The notes beneath the pieces were generated by a model that was not told where the DNA came from, made no database searches, and worked only from the letters and a program-made list of their open reading frames with translations. A program made the position numbers and the translations under genes. Shown here piece by piece: positions 24,901 to 32,293 of a stretch of DNA of 64,000 bases. The first letter of the stretch is position 1; every line of letters starts with the position of its first letter. The DNA is taken from NCBI GenBank assembly GCA_038049695.1, contig CP142455.1, positions 34,943,501 to 35,007,500 on the forward strand, in the 5' to 3' direction. Source of the stretch: Cinnamomum chago. Its lineage: Eukaryota > Streptophyta > Magnoliopsida > Laurales > Lauraceae.

Positions 24901-27900
24901 TGAATGGTTGGCCAACATCGTCCCCGTGACAAAGAAAAATGGGCAAATCAGGGTCTGCATTGATTACAGAGACCTGAACAATGCATGCCCAAAAGATGAA
25001 TTCCCGCTCCCTATACCGGAGGTGATGATCGACAATACCTGTGGGTTCGAGCGAATGACATTCATGGATGGCTTCTCTGGCTACAATCAGATAAAGATGC
25101 ATCCTGAAGATGAAAAACACACAGCATTTCGGACCCCGTTTGGCGTGTATTGCTACACTGTCATGCCATTCGGTCTGAAGAATGCCGGCGCTACATATCA
25201 GAGGGCTATGATGAAGATCTTCCAAGATATGCAGCACAAGACGGTCGAATGTTATGTCGATGACCTCGCCGTCAAAAGCAAAAGAAAAGAAGACCATCTC
25301 AAAGATCTTCGGGAAGTCTTCCTCCGACTTCGCAAACACAAACTGCGAATGAATCCCCTCAAATGCTTCTTCGGTGTTTCATCGGGTAAGTTTCTTGGAT
25401 TCATAGTACGGAAAGCTGGCATAGAGCTTGACCCCACCAAAGTCAAGGCTATCCTAGAAATGCCATCTCCAAGAACCCTAAGACAATTAAAAGGGCTCCA
25501 AGGAAGATTGGCATACATTCGGCGGTTCATCTCCAACCTATCAGGAAAGTGCCGTCCATTCTCTCGGTTAATGAAGAAAGGTGTCGATTTTGTCTGGGAT
25601 GCTGAATGTGAAGCCGCGTTCCAGGACATCAAGTCATACCTGACTAAACCTCCAGTGTTGGCTGCCCCCACAACTGGAAAACCATTCCTCTTGTACACAA
25701 GAGCCCTTGACTGTTCTTTAGGCGCTCTACTCGCACAAAAGAATGACCAGGGAAAAGAAGCTGCTCTATATTACCTTAGCCGCATGTTGGTAGGTGCAGA
25801 GCATCGCTACTCTCCAGTCGAAAAAGAATGCTTGGCAGTGATGTTCGCCGTACAAAAACTGCGTCACTATCTGCTATCCAACACAGTGTACCTGATTTCG
25901 AGGATCAACCTCCTAAAGGTCCTTGTCACAAAAGCAGGTTCTCTCAATGCCCGACTGGCAAAATGGTCCATCCTCCTGTCACAATTTGATATTAGGTATG
26001 TACCACAAAAAGCAATCAAAGGCCAAGCTCTAGCAGACTTCCTCGCGGAGCATCCATTGCCTAAAGATTCTCCACTCAGGGATGACCTCCCAGACGAATC
26101 AGTCTACAGTGTGGAGACTTCCTTATCAAACGCTTCCTGGCACATGTACTTCGATGGCGCAACCAGGACAAATGAAAAGGGAAATCAAATATCGGGAATT
26201 GGCATTCTCTTTGTTAATCCCGACAAATACATGATTCCACACGCATTCTCGCTACTGGAACCATGTTCAAACAATGCAGCTGAGTACCAAGCCCTAATCA
26301 TAGGATTGGAACTCGCCCATGAATCCGGCATCACTACGCTGGAAGCTTTTGGAGACTCTCAACTGATCGTCAACCAGATGAATCAGAAATTTGAAGTCAG
26401 GAAGCCCGATCTGTTGCCTTACTACAACAAAGCACAATCGCTTCGACAAAAGTTCGACATCTGTCAGATCACCCACATCCTCAGAGGTGGAAACATTCGT
26501 GCAGATGCCCTGGCTGGACTTGCTGCGTCTATGGCAATCCAAGAAGGGGAAAACATGCAAATTACAGTGTGTCAAAAAAGGATTCTCCCTCCTCTCAACA
26601 CACATCAAGCAGTTGCTGAATGCCACCAAGTGGTTGGAAGTCGGATCTCCGTCCTTAAACCTCTGATCAGCGACTGGAGGGATCCGTTCATTGATTACAT
26701 AATGTTCGGAATCCTACCTGAAGATCCAAAAGAACGGGTAAGCATCCAAAGACGAGCCCCAAACTTTCATTTGGATATTCCTTCAAAAATGCTGTATAGA
26801 AAATCCTACAATGGAGTACTTCTACGCTGCTTGTCACAACAAGAGGCTGAGGGAACACTCAAAGAAGTACATGCTGGTCTTTGTGGAGCCCATCAGGCTG
26901 GGCCTAAGCTCTACGATCAGATAAAAAGGTTAGGTTATTATTGGCCTACCATGGTGGCTGATGCAATGCAATTTGCTAAGCGCTGCCAACAATGCCAAGT
27001 TCATGGAGATTATGTTCACATGCCTCCGGAATGGCTACATCCTACAGCAGTCTCATGGCCTTTTGAAGCCTGGGGTATGGACATCATAGGTCCTATCTCC
27101 CCTCCATCGAGCAAAGGTCATCGCTTCGTCTTCGCCGCTACGGATTATTTCTCCAAGTGGTCAGAAGCATTCGCGCTTAGTGAAATGAAGACGTCATCAG
27201 TCCTTCACTTCTTGCGCACCAACATCATTTGTCGCTTCGGCATACCTAAAAGATTCGTCCATGATAACGGACCACAGTTCCGCGATCACCGATTCTACAG
27301 GTTCTGCGACAAATACAAAATCCAAAGTTGTCCTTCAACTCCGTACAATCCGGCAGCGAATGGACTAGCAGAGGCCTTCAACAAGACGCTCTGCAAAATC
27401 CTCAAGAAAATGGTCTCTAGTCACAAAAGAGAATGGGGCGACAAACTGCCTGAAGCTTTGTGGGCCTATCGAACCACCGTTCGAGGACCAACCCATAGCA
27501 CACCATTCTCCTTGGTCTATGGATGCGAAGCTGTTGTCCCTTTGGAGGTTCAAATTCCTTCCTTAAGGGTATCTCTACAAAATGACATGACGCAAGAAAG
27601 CAATGTCAAATTGAGACTCCAAGAGCTGGATAACCTCGATGAGAGACGGCTCGAAGCTCTACAAAGCATTGAACTCTACCAAGCACGCATGGCAGGATCT
27701 TTTGACAAGAAGGTCAGGCAACGCGCCTACAAAAAGGGAGACTTGGTTCTTACAGTAAAAAGACCAATGGTTTTTGCCAACAAATCCAAAGGCAAATTTG
27801 AACCAAAATGGGAGGGACCTTTCGTCATCGACAAAGTCTTCTCCAACGGCGCATACGCTCTTCTAAACATGGAGGGTGACAGATGTATGCTGCCCATCAA

Positions 27901-27931
27901 TGGGAAGTTCTTGAAGCGGTACTACCCTTGA
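18908..27931 (+). CDS. Tat-lineage polyprotein (extra N-terminus, Gag, PR, G-patch-like, RT, RH, second RH, INT)
   Basis: One open frame of 3007 codons. The second methionine at 18959 has the better start context (AACAATGGC), so translation may begin there. Approximate domains by residue: basic, Ser/Arg-rich N-terminal region of unknown role 1-470; Gag 480-650 (FDWYSTLP near 542); Cys/His motif C-x2-H-x9-C near 753; long acidic linker 870-1330; aspartic protease near 1398 (DPGSALN); G-patch-like segment about 1695-1760 (KMGYDAQNPTGLG, then YGLGYDP); RT about 1975-2170 with YVDD near 2116; first RNase H about 2255-2365; second, archaeal-like RNase H about 2411-2545 (MYFDGATR); integrase zinc region about 2655-2700; integrase core about 2716-2850 (D in WGMDIIG, D in DNGPQF, E in GLAEAF). 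Domain order and the double RNase H are typical of Tat/Ogre. In vivo this would be processed into capsid, protease, RT and integrase in cytoplasmic particles. The frame looks whole. Confidence 0.95.
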   Translation: MVTNGYGLVSEVFQKLTMAASLTITFDENKYQLMLQDKQTKRTYKRPASCRSVISLGNSEDTGSNSTPRTIVFGSLGPFPLPAEETASAQKQRTAPQRITTVIPRATIKKPEARSAPAKPQPARNQVCSKTWSPRPSPKQRRSQTSAKPAYLAPLKENRFYPLAYMKGEKPTLRQTKPTQHEPACSYKPKIKSCIVRPPQEPVKAFTPASRPFLSTGAELAKFKASLRQAKDRVQILSLPVFKEDKLGCCAPGTTSFIVRAQPELTKAQIARRMRRRTAYRQKRLEKQRTQDSALQVSQKWVEKERPDQLVAVHMVGKTRKRQKSATKIHVRRPVTRSVSRTRRHKENSPAPSSQGHQSDHSSSSSSKRMSSSSVTKTVSSFDSRRMNVLVTNTEQPPPHDDVTARIQQLEQGQQRIETLIENLILNLQRPQNNEAPPSHQGDEENAENSESRALTKKDVDDILAKAKEEDTLKEHGIKPPYPLWMDSVPFPTKFKQPTLQTYTGKGSARQHVIHFKILTGAIADQDALKIRLFASTLKGTAFDWYSTLPEDSIQNWAMMETRFLTHFKGEDHPVTMAQLCSLKQGENESTYDFIHKWKAMAYKCSDVLPQASLVDICRNNMRARIRSMIIGNKSKNLGELLEASMEAETVIKDLNSQKSSKKEPTAIATSKPKKKEVLNVQTKSAPQQPKKAENKAAGKKPELSDAFKERVEKKYPFNEDVEEIFGALLANGKLTLPDPKRPGDVGKTNDPRYCPYHQMVSHPLNQCFVVREKINEMWKNGVITFDKNYGSASVNMVSCGQKQKSPKEKITTSFKVIKMTQTSRELVPYPTSDGQPIWVHPDLLEDENWEVVETKPTAQQRRQARRQLRKLKQQEKAPKKQEVAEKAETSSTASLGATEESSPKASKAVRKFTLGDFMPPHLKDETTQGASYSCNSVVGFSMDGYESSDTASDIDEWEESLETGEYLSDEEWIPESHLMPVIWYNPLQPQGSWSDDEEDQEAVQENTLVEPQGADEEEDLAPVPNLDEYARILQHLAIEQEQGRINQLRHNPAPEVPENLQESPPVTPENEESCWIDDPLTSEDESDSQQFILEASSVKVTCNAITQDDNSSPSQASSPGTVTSELKPLPTDHLEEIPAGEIFFGENPVNWSQMPDLIGDVWTNKIFDKEGKLLDAVQDLLPENAPCNTITEDGNADTEKSSANEKEQPLDLEGDLLNKDPSPEALEVGRGTRSGRDYHKNYNQPSASYVNPLGKQAVNAPSGKNNENAGPKEAFKYDLIQHFKHIPARLHILDLLRMSPQTRDSLISELQMLDADVDKHAPQVLQIEMDHRVKKSKTPSKGEKKKTEGSCIECLSVQKAASATIAFTKEDLLLGETKHNRPLYFTGYIKEVPLRKIQIDPGSALNLISTSALEELGIPPSKLSHTSVSIFGYDGSAQRPIGKIRFKLQIGDLISEVTVYAIKTPSCYNILLGRPWIHENGVVPSTLHQCIKFVGNDGLIHRVFADKKPFKGKEVYFADAQMYEDEKEEREEETASFAENLQKDKGKAPQQSPEENKPSIKTEENNQSPFMVSLKSSKPLVITTKAKKTKQRAGGKFAVSFVSILQDTDSDSEPEDDASSSQADDQQVQPALTPMETTVDIEDPASASFVVPATSAEEKPIFFHKSGVSSSNSSLEPFQNEGMPQLSLYSPMAQAIMKKMGYDAQNPTGLGDGRGIITPLEPTLTKSQLEGWKPHRNIEKSSYGLGYDPDAPLRQLTQRLQNHLANQASTSHINEDIDLPGYLFEELVVKDPGSSSNWYDFFDDEEELSDDTDTRFSDPEEPLSPKEVPYFDLVSTGDWDHLIANLEKSTNQEDPWTKAEPWSVDTFGTPEGFVGLEASENIVEEPPSNLPTEDSVQKIHLGKPDNSRPVFISKNIKDDELPEYIAFLHEFVDIFAWSYAEMPGLDPKIAIHKLNLQKDIKPVKQGQRRFRPDVMDKIEQEVQKLKSVGFIREEQHPEWLANIVPVTKKNGQIRVCIDYRDLNNACPKDEFPLPIPEVMIDNTCGFERMTFMDGFSGYNQIKMHPEDEKHTAFRTPFGVYCYTVMPFGLKNAGATYQRAMMKIFQDMQHKTVECYVDDLAVKSKRKEDHLKDLREVFLRLRKHKLRMNPLKCFFGVSSGKFLGFIVRKAGIELDPTKVKAILEMPSPRTLRQLKGLQGRLAYIRRFISNLSGKCRPFSRLMKKGVDFVWDAECEAAFQDIKSYLTKPPVLAAPTTGKPFLLYTRALDCSLGALLAQKNDQGKEAALYYLSRMLVGAEHRYSPVEKECLAVMFAVQKLRHYLLSNTVYLISRINLLKVLVTKAGSLNARLAKWSILLSQFDIRYVPQKAIKGQALADFLAEHPLPKDSPLRDDLPDESVYSVETSLSNASWHMYFDGATRTNEKGNQISGIGILFVNPDKYMIPHAFSLLEPCSNNAAEYQALIIGLELAHESGITTLEAFGDSQLIVNQMNQKFEVRKPDLLPYYNKAQSLRQKFDICQITHILRGGNIRADALAGLAASMAIQEGENMQITVCQKRILPPLNTHQAVAECHQVVGSRISVLKPLISDWRDPFIDYIMFGILPEDPKERVSIQRRAPNFHLDIPSKMLYRKSYNGVLLRCLSQQEAEGTLKEVHAGLCGAHQAGPKLYDQIKRLGYYWPTMVADAMQFAKRCQQCQVHGDYVHMPPEWLHPTAVSWPFEAWGMDIIGPISPPSSKGHRFVFAATDYFSKWSEAFALSEMKTSSVLHFLRTNIICRFGIPKRFVHDNGPQFRDHRFYRFCDKYKIQSCPSTPYNPAANGLAEAFNKTLCKILKKMVSSHKREWGDKLPEALWAYRTTVRGPTHSTPFSLVYGCEAVVPLEVQIPSLRVSLQNDMTQESNVKLRLQELDNLDERRLEALQSIELYQARMAGSFDKKVRQRAYKKGDLVLTVKRPMVFANKSKGKFEPKWEGPFVIDKVFSNGAYALLNMEGDRCMLPINGKFLKRYYP

Positions 27932-28303
27932 AGGCTTCTTCCATCGGGTCAGAGCGACGCCTGCACGGCCAAAGCCTATTCCTAGGTATCTGCTCGTCAA
28001 ACCCACTCCTTTTGGAATTTTCATCCTCTTGTTGAAATTTCTAAAAAAAAAAACCCTCGAAACAATGTTTCTTTCATCGTTTCATTGTTCAAAAAAAAAG
28101 CAAATCCAAAAATCCAAGTTTAGGAGCTTCTTCCCAAACTTGACCAAAATTTTCGATCCTTGAAACCAAAAATTCATGGTTTGAAACAAAATCAGGACCT
28201 AGGGATTTCAGCCCTAGTCCACCTCGACTTTTACCACCAAAATGGTTTTGAGTCAAAATTTACGACCCTCGAGTCTTTAAACAAAAAAAATAGTTTTTCA
28301 AAA

Positions 28304-28832
28304 ACCGCAGGGAAGCGACGTTCAGTCGATACTTGCAAAACCCAAAATCGGAAGGATGCGAACCCCATTCGATACTTCCAAAATCCCAAAATTTCAAAAA
28401 TCGTGGAGACGCAACGTTCCAGTTGATATCCACAACCCAAATTTTAAAACAAAAAAAAAAAACAAAACAAAGGTTCGAAAAAACCTCAAACTTAAAAAAT
28501 CGTGGGGAAGCGACATTCCATCGATACCCACAAAACAAATTTTTTGAAGACAAAAGCAGGGAAGCGACGCTTAGTCGATACTTGCACCCAAATCCGCAAG
28601 GAGGCGACATTCCATCGATACTCACAACCGAATGAGCAAGGAGGCGACATTCCATCGATACTTGCAATACCATTCAGCAGGGAAGCGACGCTTAGTCGAT
28701 ACTTGCACCCAAATCCGCGAGGAGGCGACATTCCATCGATACTCGCAACCGAATGAGCAAGGAAGCGACATTCCATCGATACTTGCAATACCATTCAGCA
28801 GGGAGGCGACTTTTAGTCGATACTTGCATTTT
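28304..28832 (+). repeat. About 60-bp tandem array downstream of Tat pol
   Basis: Eight or so units of roughly 55-65 bp of the form GGAGGCGACATTCCATCGAT, then ACTTGCA and a variable A-rich tail. The best-preserved copies are between 28555 and 28830. A shorter, diverged counterpart lies in the decayed Tat copy at 4820-5030 on the other strand, so the array is old in the lineage but recently expanded here. Confidence 0.9.
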
Positions 28833-28839
28833 TGAAAAC

Positions 28840-29445
28840 CAAAAACCTGGCTTTCACGCCAAAAAACCCGGCTTCCATGCCAAAAATCCGGCTTTCATGC
28901 CAAAAAATCAAAAATCCGGCTTTCATGCCAAAAAATCAAAAATCCGGCTTTCATGCCAAAAATCAAAATTCAGCTTCCATGCCAACAAAACAAAACTCGG
29001 TTTTCAAAAAAAAAAAATCTGGCTTTCATGCCAAAAACAAAAAATCTGGCTTCCATGCCAAAAAGAAATTTCGGCTTTCATGCCAAAAACAAAATCTGGT
29101 TCTTACACAAAAAACAAAACTGGCTCTCATGCCACAAACCAAATCTTGGCTTTCATGCCATCTCAAAAATTTTGGCTCTCATGCCATAAACCCAAATTTG
29201 GCTTTCATGCCACCTCAAAATTCGGCTTTCATGCCATCAAAAAAAAAAAACCTGGCTTTTAGGCCAACCAAAACAGAAACCCGGCTTTCATGCCAACAAA
29301 ACAAACTGGTTTTCAAAACAAACCGGCTATAGATGCCATCCAAATCCGGCTATAGATGCCACCCGAAATTTGGCTTTCATGCCGTGAACAAAATCTGGCT
29401 CCCATGCCAAAACATGTCTCAAAAACTGGCTCCCATGCCAAAACA
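28840..29445 (+). repeat. Short-unit array GGCTTTCATGCCAAAAA
   Basis: About 20-25 units of roughly 22-32 bp follow the previous array directly. Each has GGCTTTCATGCC (variants GGCTCCCATGCC and GGCTATAGATGCC) and an A-rich spacer. The core GGC...GCC is self-complementary, so the transcript could form a series of small hairpins. The open frames reported across it are repeat artefacts. Confidence 0.9.
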
Positions 29446-29697
29446 ATCATTTGTCAAAAGATTTCTCACAAAATGACAAACTTTTGATCACATCCCATTT
29501 AGCAATCACTTTAATCACAATATTTGAGTGAGCGTAGGGAAAACAAAAAAAAAAAAAAAAAAAAGTACCAAACAAAAATACATGTGGTACCAAAAAAATG
29601 TGTTCACAAGCACTGCAAAAAATGTATACCAAAAAAAATACATGTGGTATATAAAAAAGAGAGAAAGAGTTTCTGTTAAAAAAAAAAAAACAGGGAC

Positions 29698-30636
29698 TCA
29701 GCCAAAAATGCTCTCCAGCCAAGCTTTCAGCTCCTCAAGCAAACTCTTGGCTTCATCCGTCAGAGTCTCCAAGGCACGCTTCTTCAAGAATCTGCCATGA
29801 GTAGCTGGAGAAGGCTCTATCCCTTCTGCTACACCAGGAAGATTATCCCGAGCAGTCTGCCATCGTTCATTCTCTCTAGCCTTCCTATTGAGAATCTGAC
29901 CGAACTCTGCAACTTGGCGAATCAAAGCACTCTCCCTGTCACGAGCCTCTGTTATGGCAGTCCACGTACTAGCGACTTGGGCTTTTAAGTGTTCGAGATG
30001 CTTCCTTGCCTCCTCAACTTCTCCATCAAGGATGCTAAGGTCATGCTGCAGCCTGATGATGTCTAACTCTGCTCGGTTCCTCTCCCGAACCAGCTGCTTC
30101 CTGCCCTGTGCAGTCTCTTTCAATTCCGATTGAGCCTTCTCAGCAGGATTCAAGAACATCTCTTGGAAGAATCGGTCATCACGATAACTAATGGTCTCAA
30201 ACCACCTGTCGCCTAATGCAATGATCCTATCAACGATCGCCCGGGCGTCCGTGACATCCAGACCAATATCTTCCTCAGCATCTTTGAGAATCTCCTTCAC
30301 ATGCGGAATCTTGCTACGTGCAACATCCAAATGTCCAGAAAGGAGGGTCTCAATCCAAGAACTCAAAACCCGCACCACCACCTTCTTCGCATACTGAAGA
30401 GATGGGTCAGATGAAGACTCATCCTTCTCTGACGATTGGCTGCCCAAGTCATGTCCCATCGGAAGAGTGACAACAGAACACTTTCCAATCGGGGCTGCTG
30501 GAGAAGGAATCTCAACATCAGGTCTTGCCTCTGCCGCGTCAGAATTGGCTGGAGGATTAACTTCTGGCATCCCTGACTCTGGCTCTGAAGGAAGCGATGG
30601 ACTCTCTTCTGTCACTTCAAAATCTGCCAAACACAA
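29698..30636 (-). CDS. Antisense coiled-coil protein gene of the Tat element (main exon)
   Basis: On the minus strand, opposite to pol, 312 codons are open from 30636 to 29698. The first part (about residues 1-85) is acidic and Pro/Ser-rich. From about 85 the protein is helical, and residues about 165-255 look like a long coiled coil rich in Glu, Arg, Lys, Leu and Ala (for example ELDIIRLQHDLSILDGEVEE). I recognise no named domain and no transmembrane segment. The open frame probably begins as an internal exon: the bases before residue 6 read TTTGTGTTTGGCAG, a good acceptor site, and further exon-like segments lie upstream to 31225. Extra antisense genes between pol and the 3' LTR are known in several Tat-lineage elements. 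The function of this one is unknown. Confidence 0.6.
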   Translation of the reverse strand: MCLADFEVTEESPSLPSEPESGMPEVNPPANSDAAEARPDVEIPSPAAPIGKCSVVTLPMGHDLGSQSSEKDESSSDPSLQYAKKVVVRVLSSWIETLLSGHLDVARSKIPHVKEILKDAEEDIGLDVTDARAIVDRIIALGDRWFETISYRDDRFFQEMFLNPAEKAQSELKETAQGRKQLVRERNRAELDIIRLQHDLSILDGEVEEARKHLEHLKAQVASTWTAITEARDRESALIRQVAEFGQILNRKARENERWQTARDNLPGVAEGIEPSPATHGRFLKKRALETLTDEAKSLLEELKAWLESIFG

Positions 30637-30639
30637 AAA

Positions 30640-31225
30640 AAGGTATGAATAGGATCCTGTTAAAAATCATTATCAGGATTATTACTATGAATGTACCTTC
30701 TTCGAACGATTGGCGGAATGCTTTCCTTCTCCATGAACTCTTCAGAAGTATCGTCAACACTGGCGTCCATCGATGGTTCAAAGTCATCGGAATCCTGTGA
30801 TAAATCAGCTGGTAAAAAAAAATGTGTGTTAGCAAATCAAGTCACAGACAAAAGAAGAAAAGAAAGCAAAAAAAAAAGTAATACCAGTTGGAGATTCTGC
30901 ATTCATTTCAGAGTCCCTTGGTTTATCTTCTGGCGTCTCCACAGGGTCAGGCATCCTCTCATCGGTTACAACATCAGGGATCGCCATCAGGGATCCGTAC
31001 GGTTCTGTCCGTACGGCCCACCCAAAAAAGAAAAATGCAAAAAGAAAAAAAAAAGGAAAGAAAAAAAGAGAAGCACGAAAAAAAAAAGAAGAAAAAACGT
31101 GCAAAAAGGAAAAAGAAAAAGAAAAGAAAAAGAAAAGAAAAGAAACACTTTCTTTTTCCCATCCTATTTCTACATGATTTCTTGCAAAAGAAAAAAAAAA
31201 GGGTAACTTACTTGAAGCCATGGAT
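30640..31225 (-). other. Candidate upstream exons of the antisense Tat gene
   Basis: On the minus strand, an ATG at 31225-31223 (ATGGCTTCAA) is followed at once by GTAAGTTACC, a strong donor site. Further open, acidic segments lie at about 31003-30889 (with an AG before it and GTATTAC after it) and about 30812-30699 (after TTTTTTTACCAG and before GTACATTC). The stretches between them are T-rich, as plant introns are. The splice pattern is an inference from signals only. The purine-rich run at 31040-31150 is part of one of these introns. Confidence 0.4.
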
Positions 31226-32282
31226 GGAGAAGAAGAAGAACTTGAAGACTCTTGAAGAAGGAGAACTCTTGATCTTGGAGAAACTCTTGAAGACTTTTGC
31301 AAAAAGAAAGCAATAGGAGCAAGAGATCCAACCTCAATTGCTTTTATGGAAGAGAGCAAACCAAAAGAGGAAAGAGGAGAAAAGTAAGGAGGTAAGTGCT
31401 AAAAATTAGCAACCTTCCCAAAAGAAAAGGAAACTTGGGATATTCTCTCCCAAAACAAAGATCCTTTGAGAAATTCTCTCCCAAAGAAAGATATTTTGAG
31501 AGAATCTTTCCCAAAATCAAGAAAACTTGAGAAAATCTCTCAAAGTAAAGATATTTTTTGATATTCTCCACCCAAAAGAGATATCTTTAGATATTCTTTA
31601 CGAAAATGACACCATATGAGATCTAAGCCATCCTTCAAAGCTTAAGGTCCCATGGGTTAGCCCATATGAGCCAGGTTTGACCACCTAGGCACTAAAAGTG
31701 GCTTTTAGTCAAAATTCCTCTTACCAAGAGCATACAAAAAAAATGGTTCCATGCCTCTCTTTTGAGTTGATTGGACCATACAAAAATTCCAAGCCTCATG
31801 AGCTTCCAAGATCCAAAACCATCTCACCTCATGAGCCAAATTGAGCCAAACCTTGAAATTGACATTTCACCAAAAATCAAACCGGTCCCCTAACATTCCA
31901 CATACAGCTTGTTAGGTCACAAGACCAAAACCAAAAACCAAAACCTGACCCCCGAACATTCCACATACAGTTTGTTGGGTCACACGGTCAAAACCAAAAT
32001 CCGACCCCCTAACTTGCCACATACAACCTGTTAGGACTCAAGGTCAAAACAAAAATCCAAATCCACATCCCCGATGTCATCTTCAATACTTTGCCTCAAA
32101 ATGGTACATGATTCCTATCACTACCATACAAATCCCCTGGAAGCTCAAAAGGCTACTCCATAAAAAAAAATAATAAAAAAAATAAAAAAATGCTCAAAAA
32201 ACTCTTGGTCAAGTCAGAAGCTCTTCTTCAAGATTCTCTTCGAGGCACATCGACTGCAAAAGCTATATCGTCGCTGTACCTC
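31226..32282 (+). other. Tat 3' untranslated region with two small repeat groups
   Basis: Between the antisense gene and the polypurine tract are two short arrays. One, at about 31425-31600, has five units of 35-40 bp built on TTCTCTCCCAAAGAAAGATA. The other, at about 31880-32050, has three units of about 65 bp built on CATTCCACATACAGCTTGTT. The first part (31226-31425) may hold the promoter and leader of the antisense gene. I see no convincing protein-coding frame. Confidence 0.65.
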
Positions 32283-32293
32283 GAGGGGGCATT
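32283..32293 (+). other. Polypurine tract of the Tat element
   Basis: GAGGGGGCATT lies directly before the right LTR start TGTTGACACC at 32294, the expected position for plus-strand priming. Confidence 0.8.

Noticed and set aside
28753-29332. Frames of up to 169 codons with repeated FHAK/KKP-type residues
   Set aside because: They are translations of the short-unit array, present in more than one frame. No start or codon pattern supports a protein.
28840-29445. Regular short repeats with A-rich spacers, resembling a CRISPR array
   Set aside because: Units differ in length and sequence, the spacers are low-complexity A-rich runs, there are no cas genes, and the setting is a plant retrotransposon 3' region. 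It is a minisatellite.
30829-31359. A 176-codon minus-strand frame rich in Phe and Ser as one protein
   Set aside because: Its Phe-rich middle is the translation of a purine-rich (plus-strand) intron-like tract. Only parts of it look like exons of the antisense gene.
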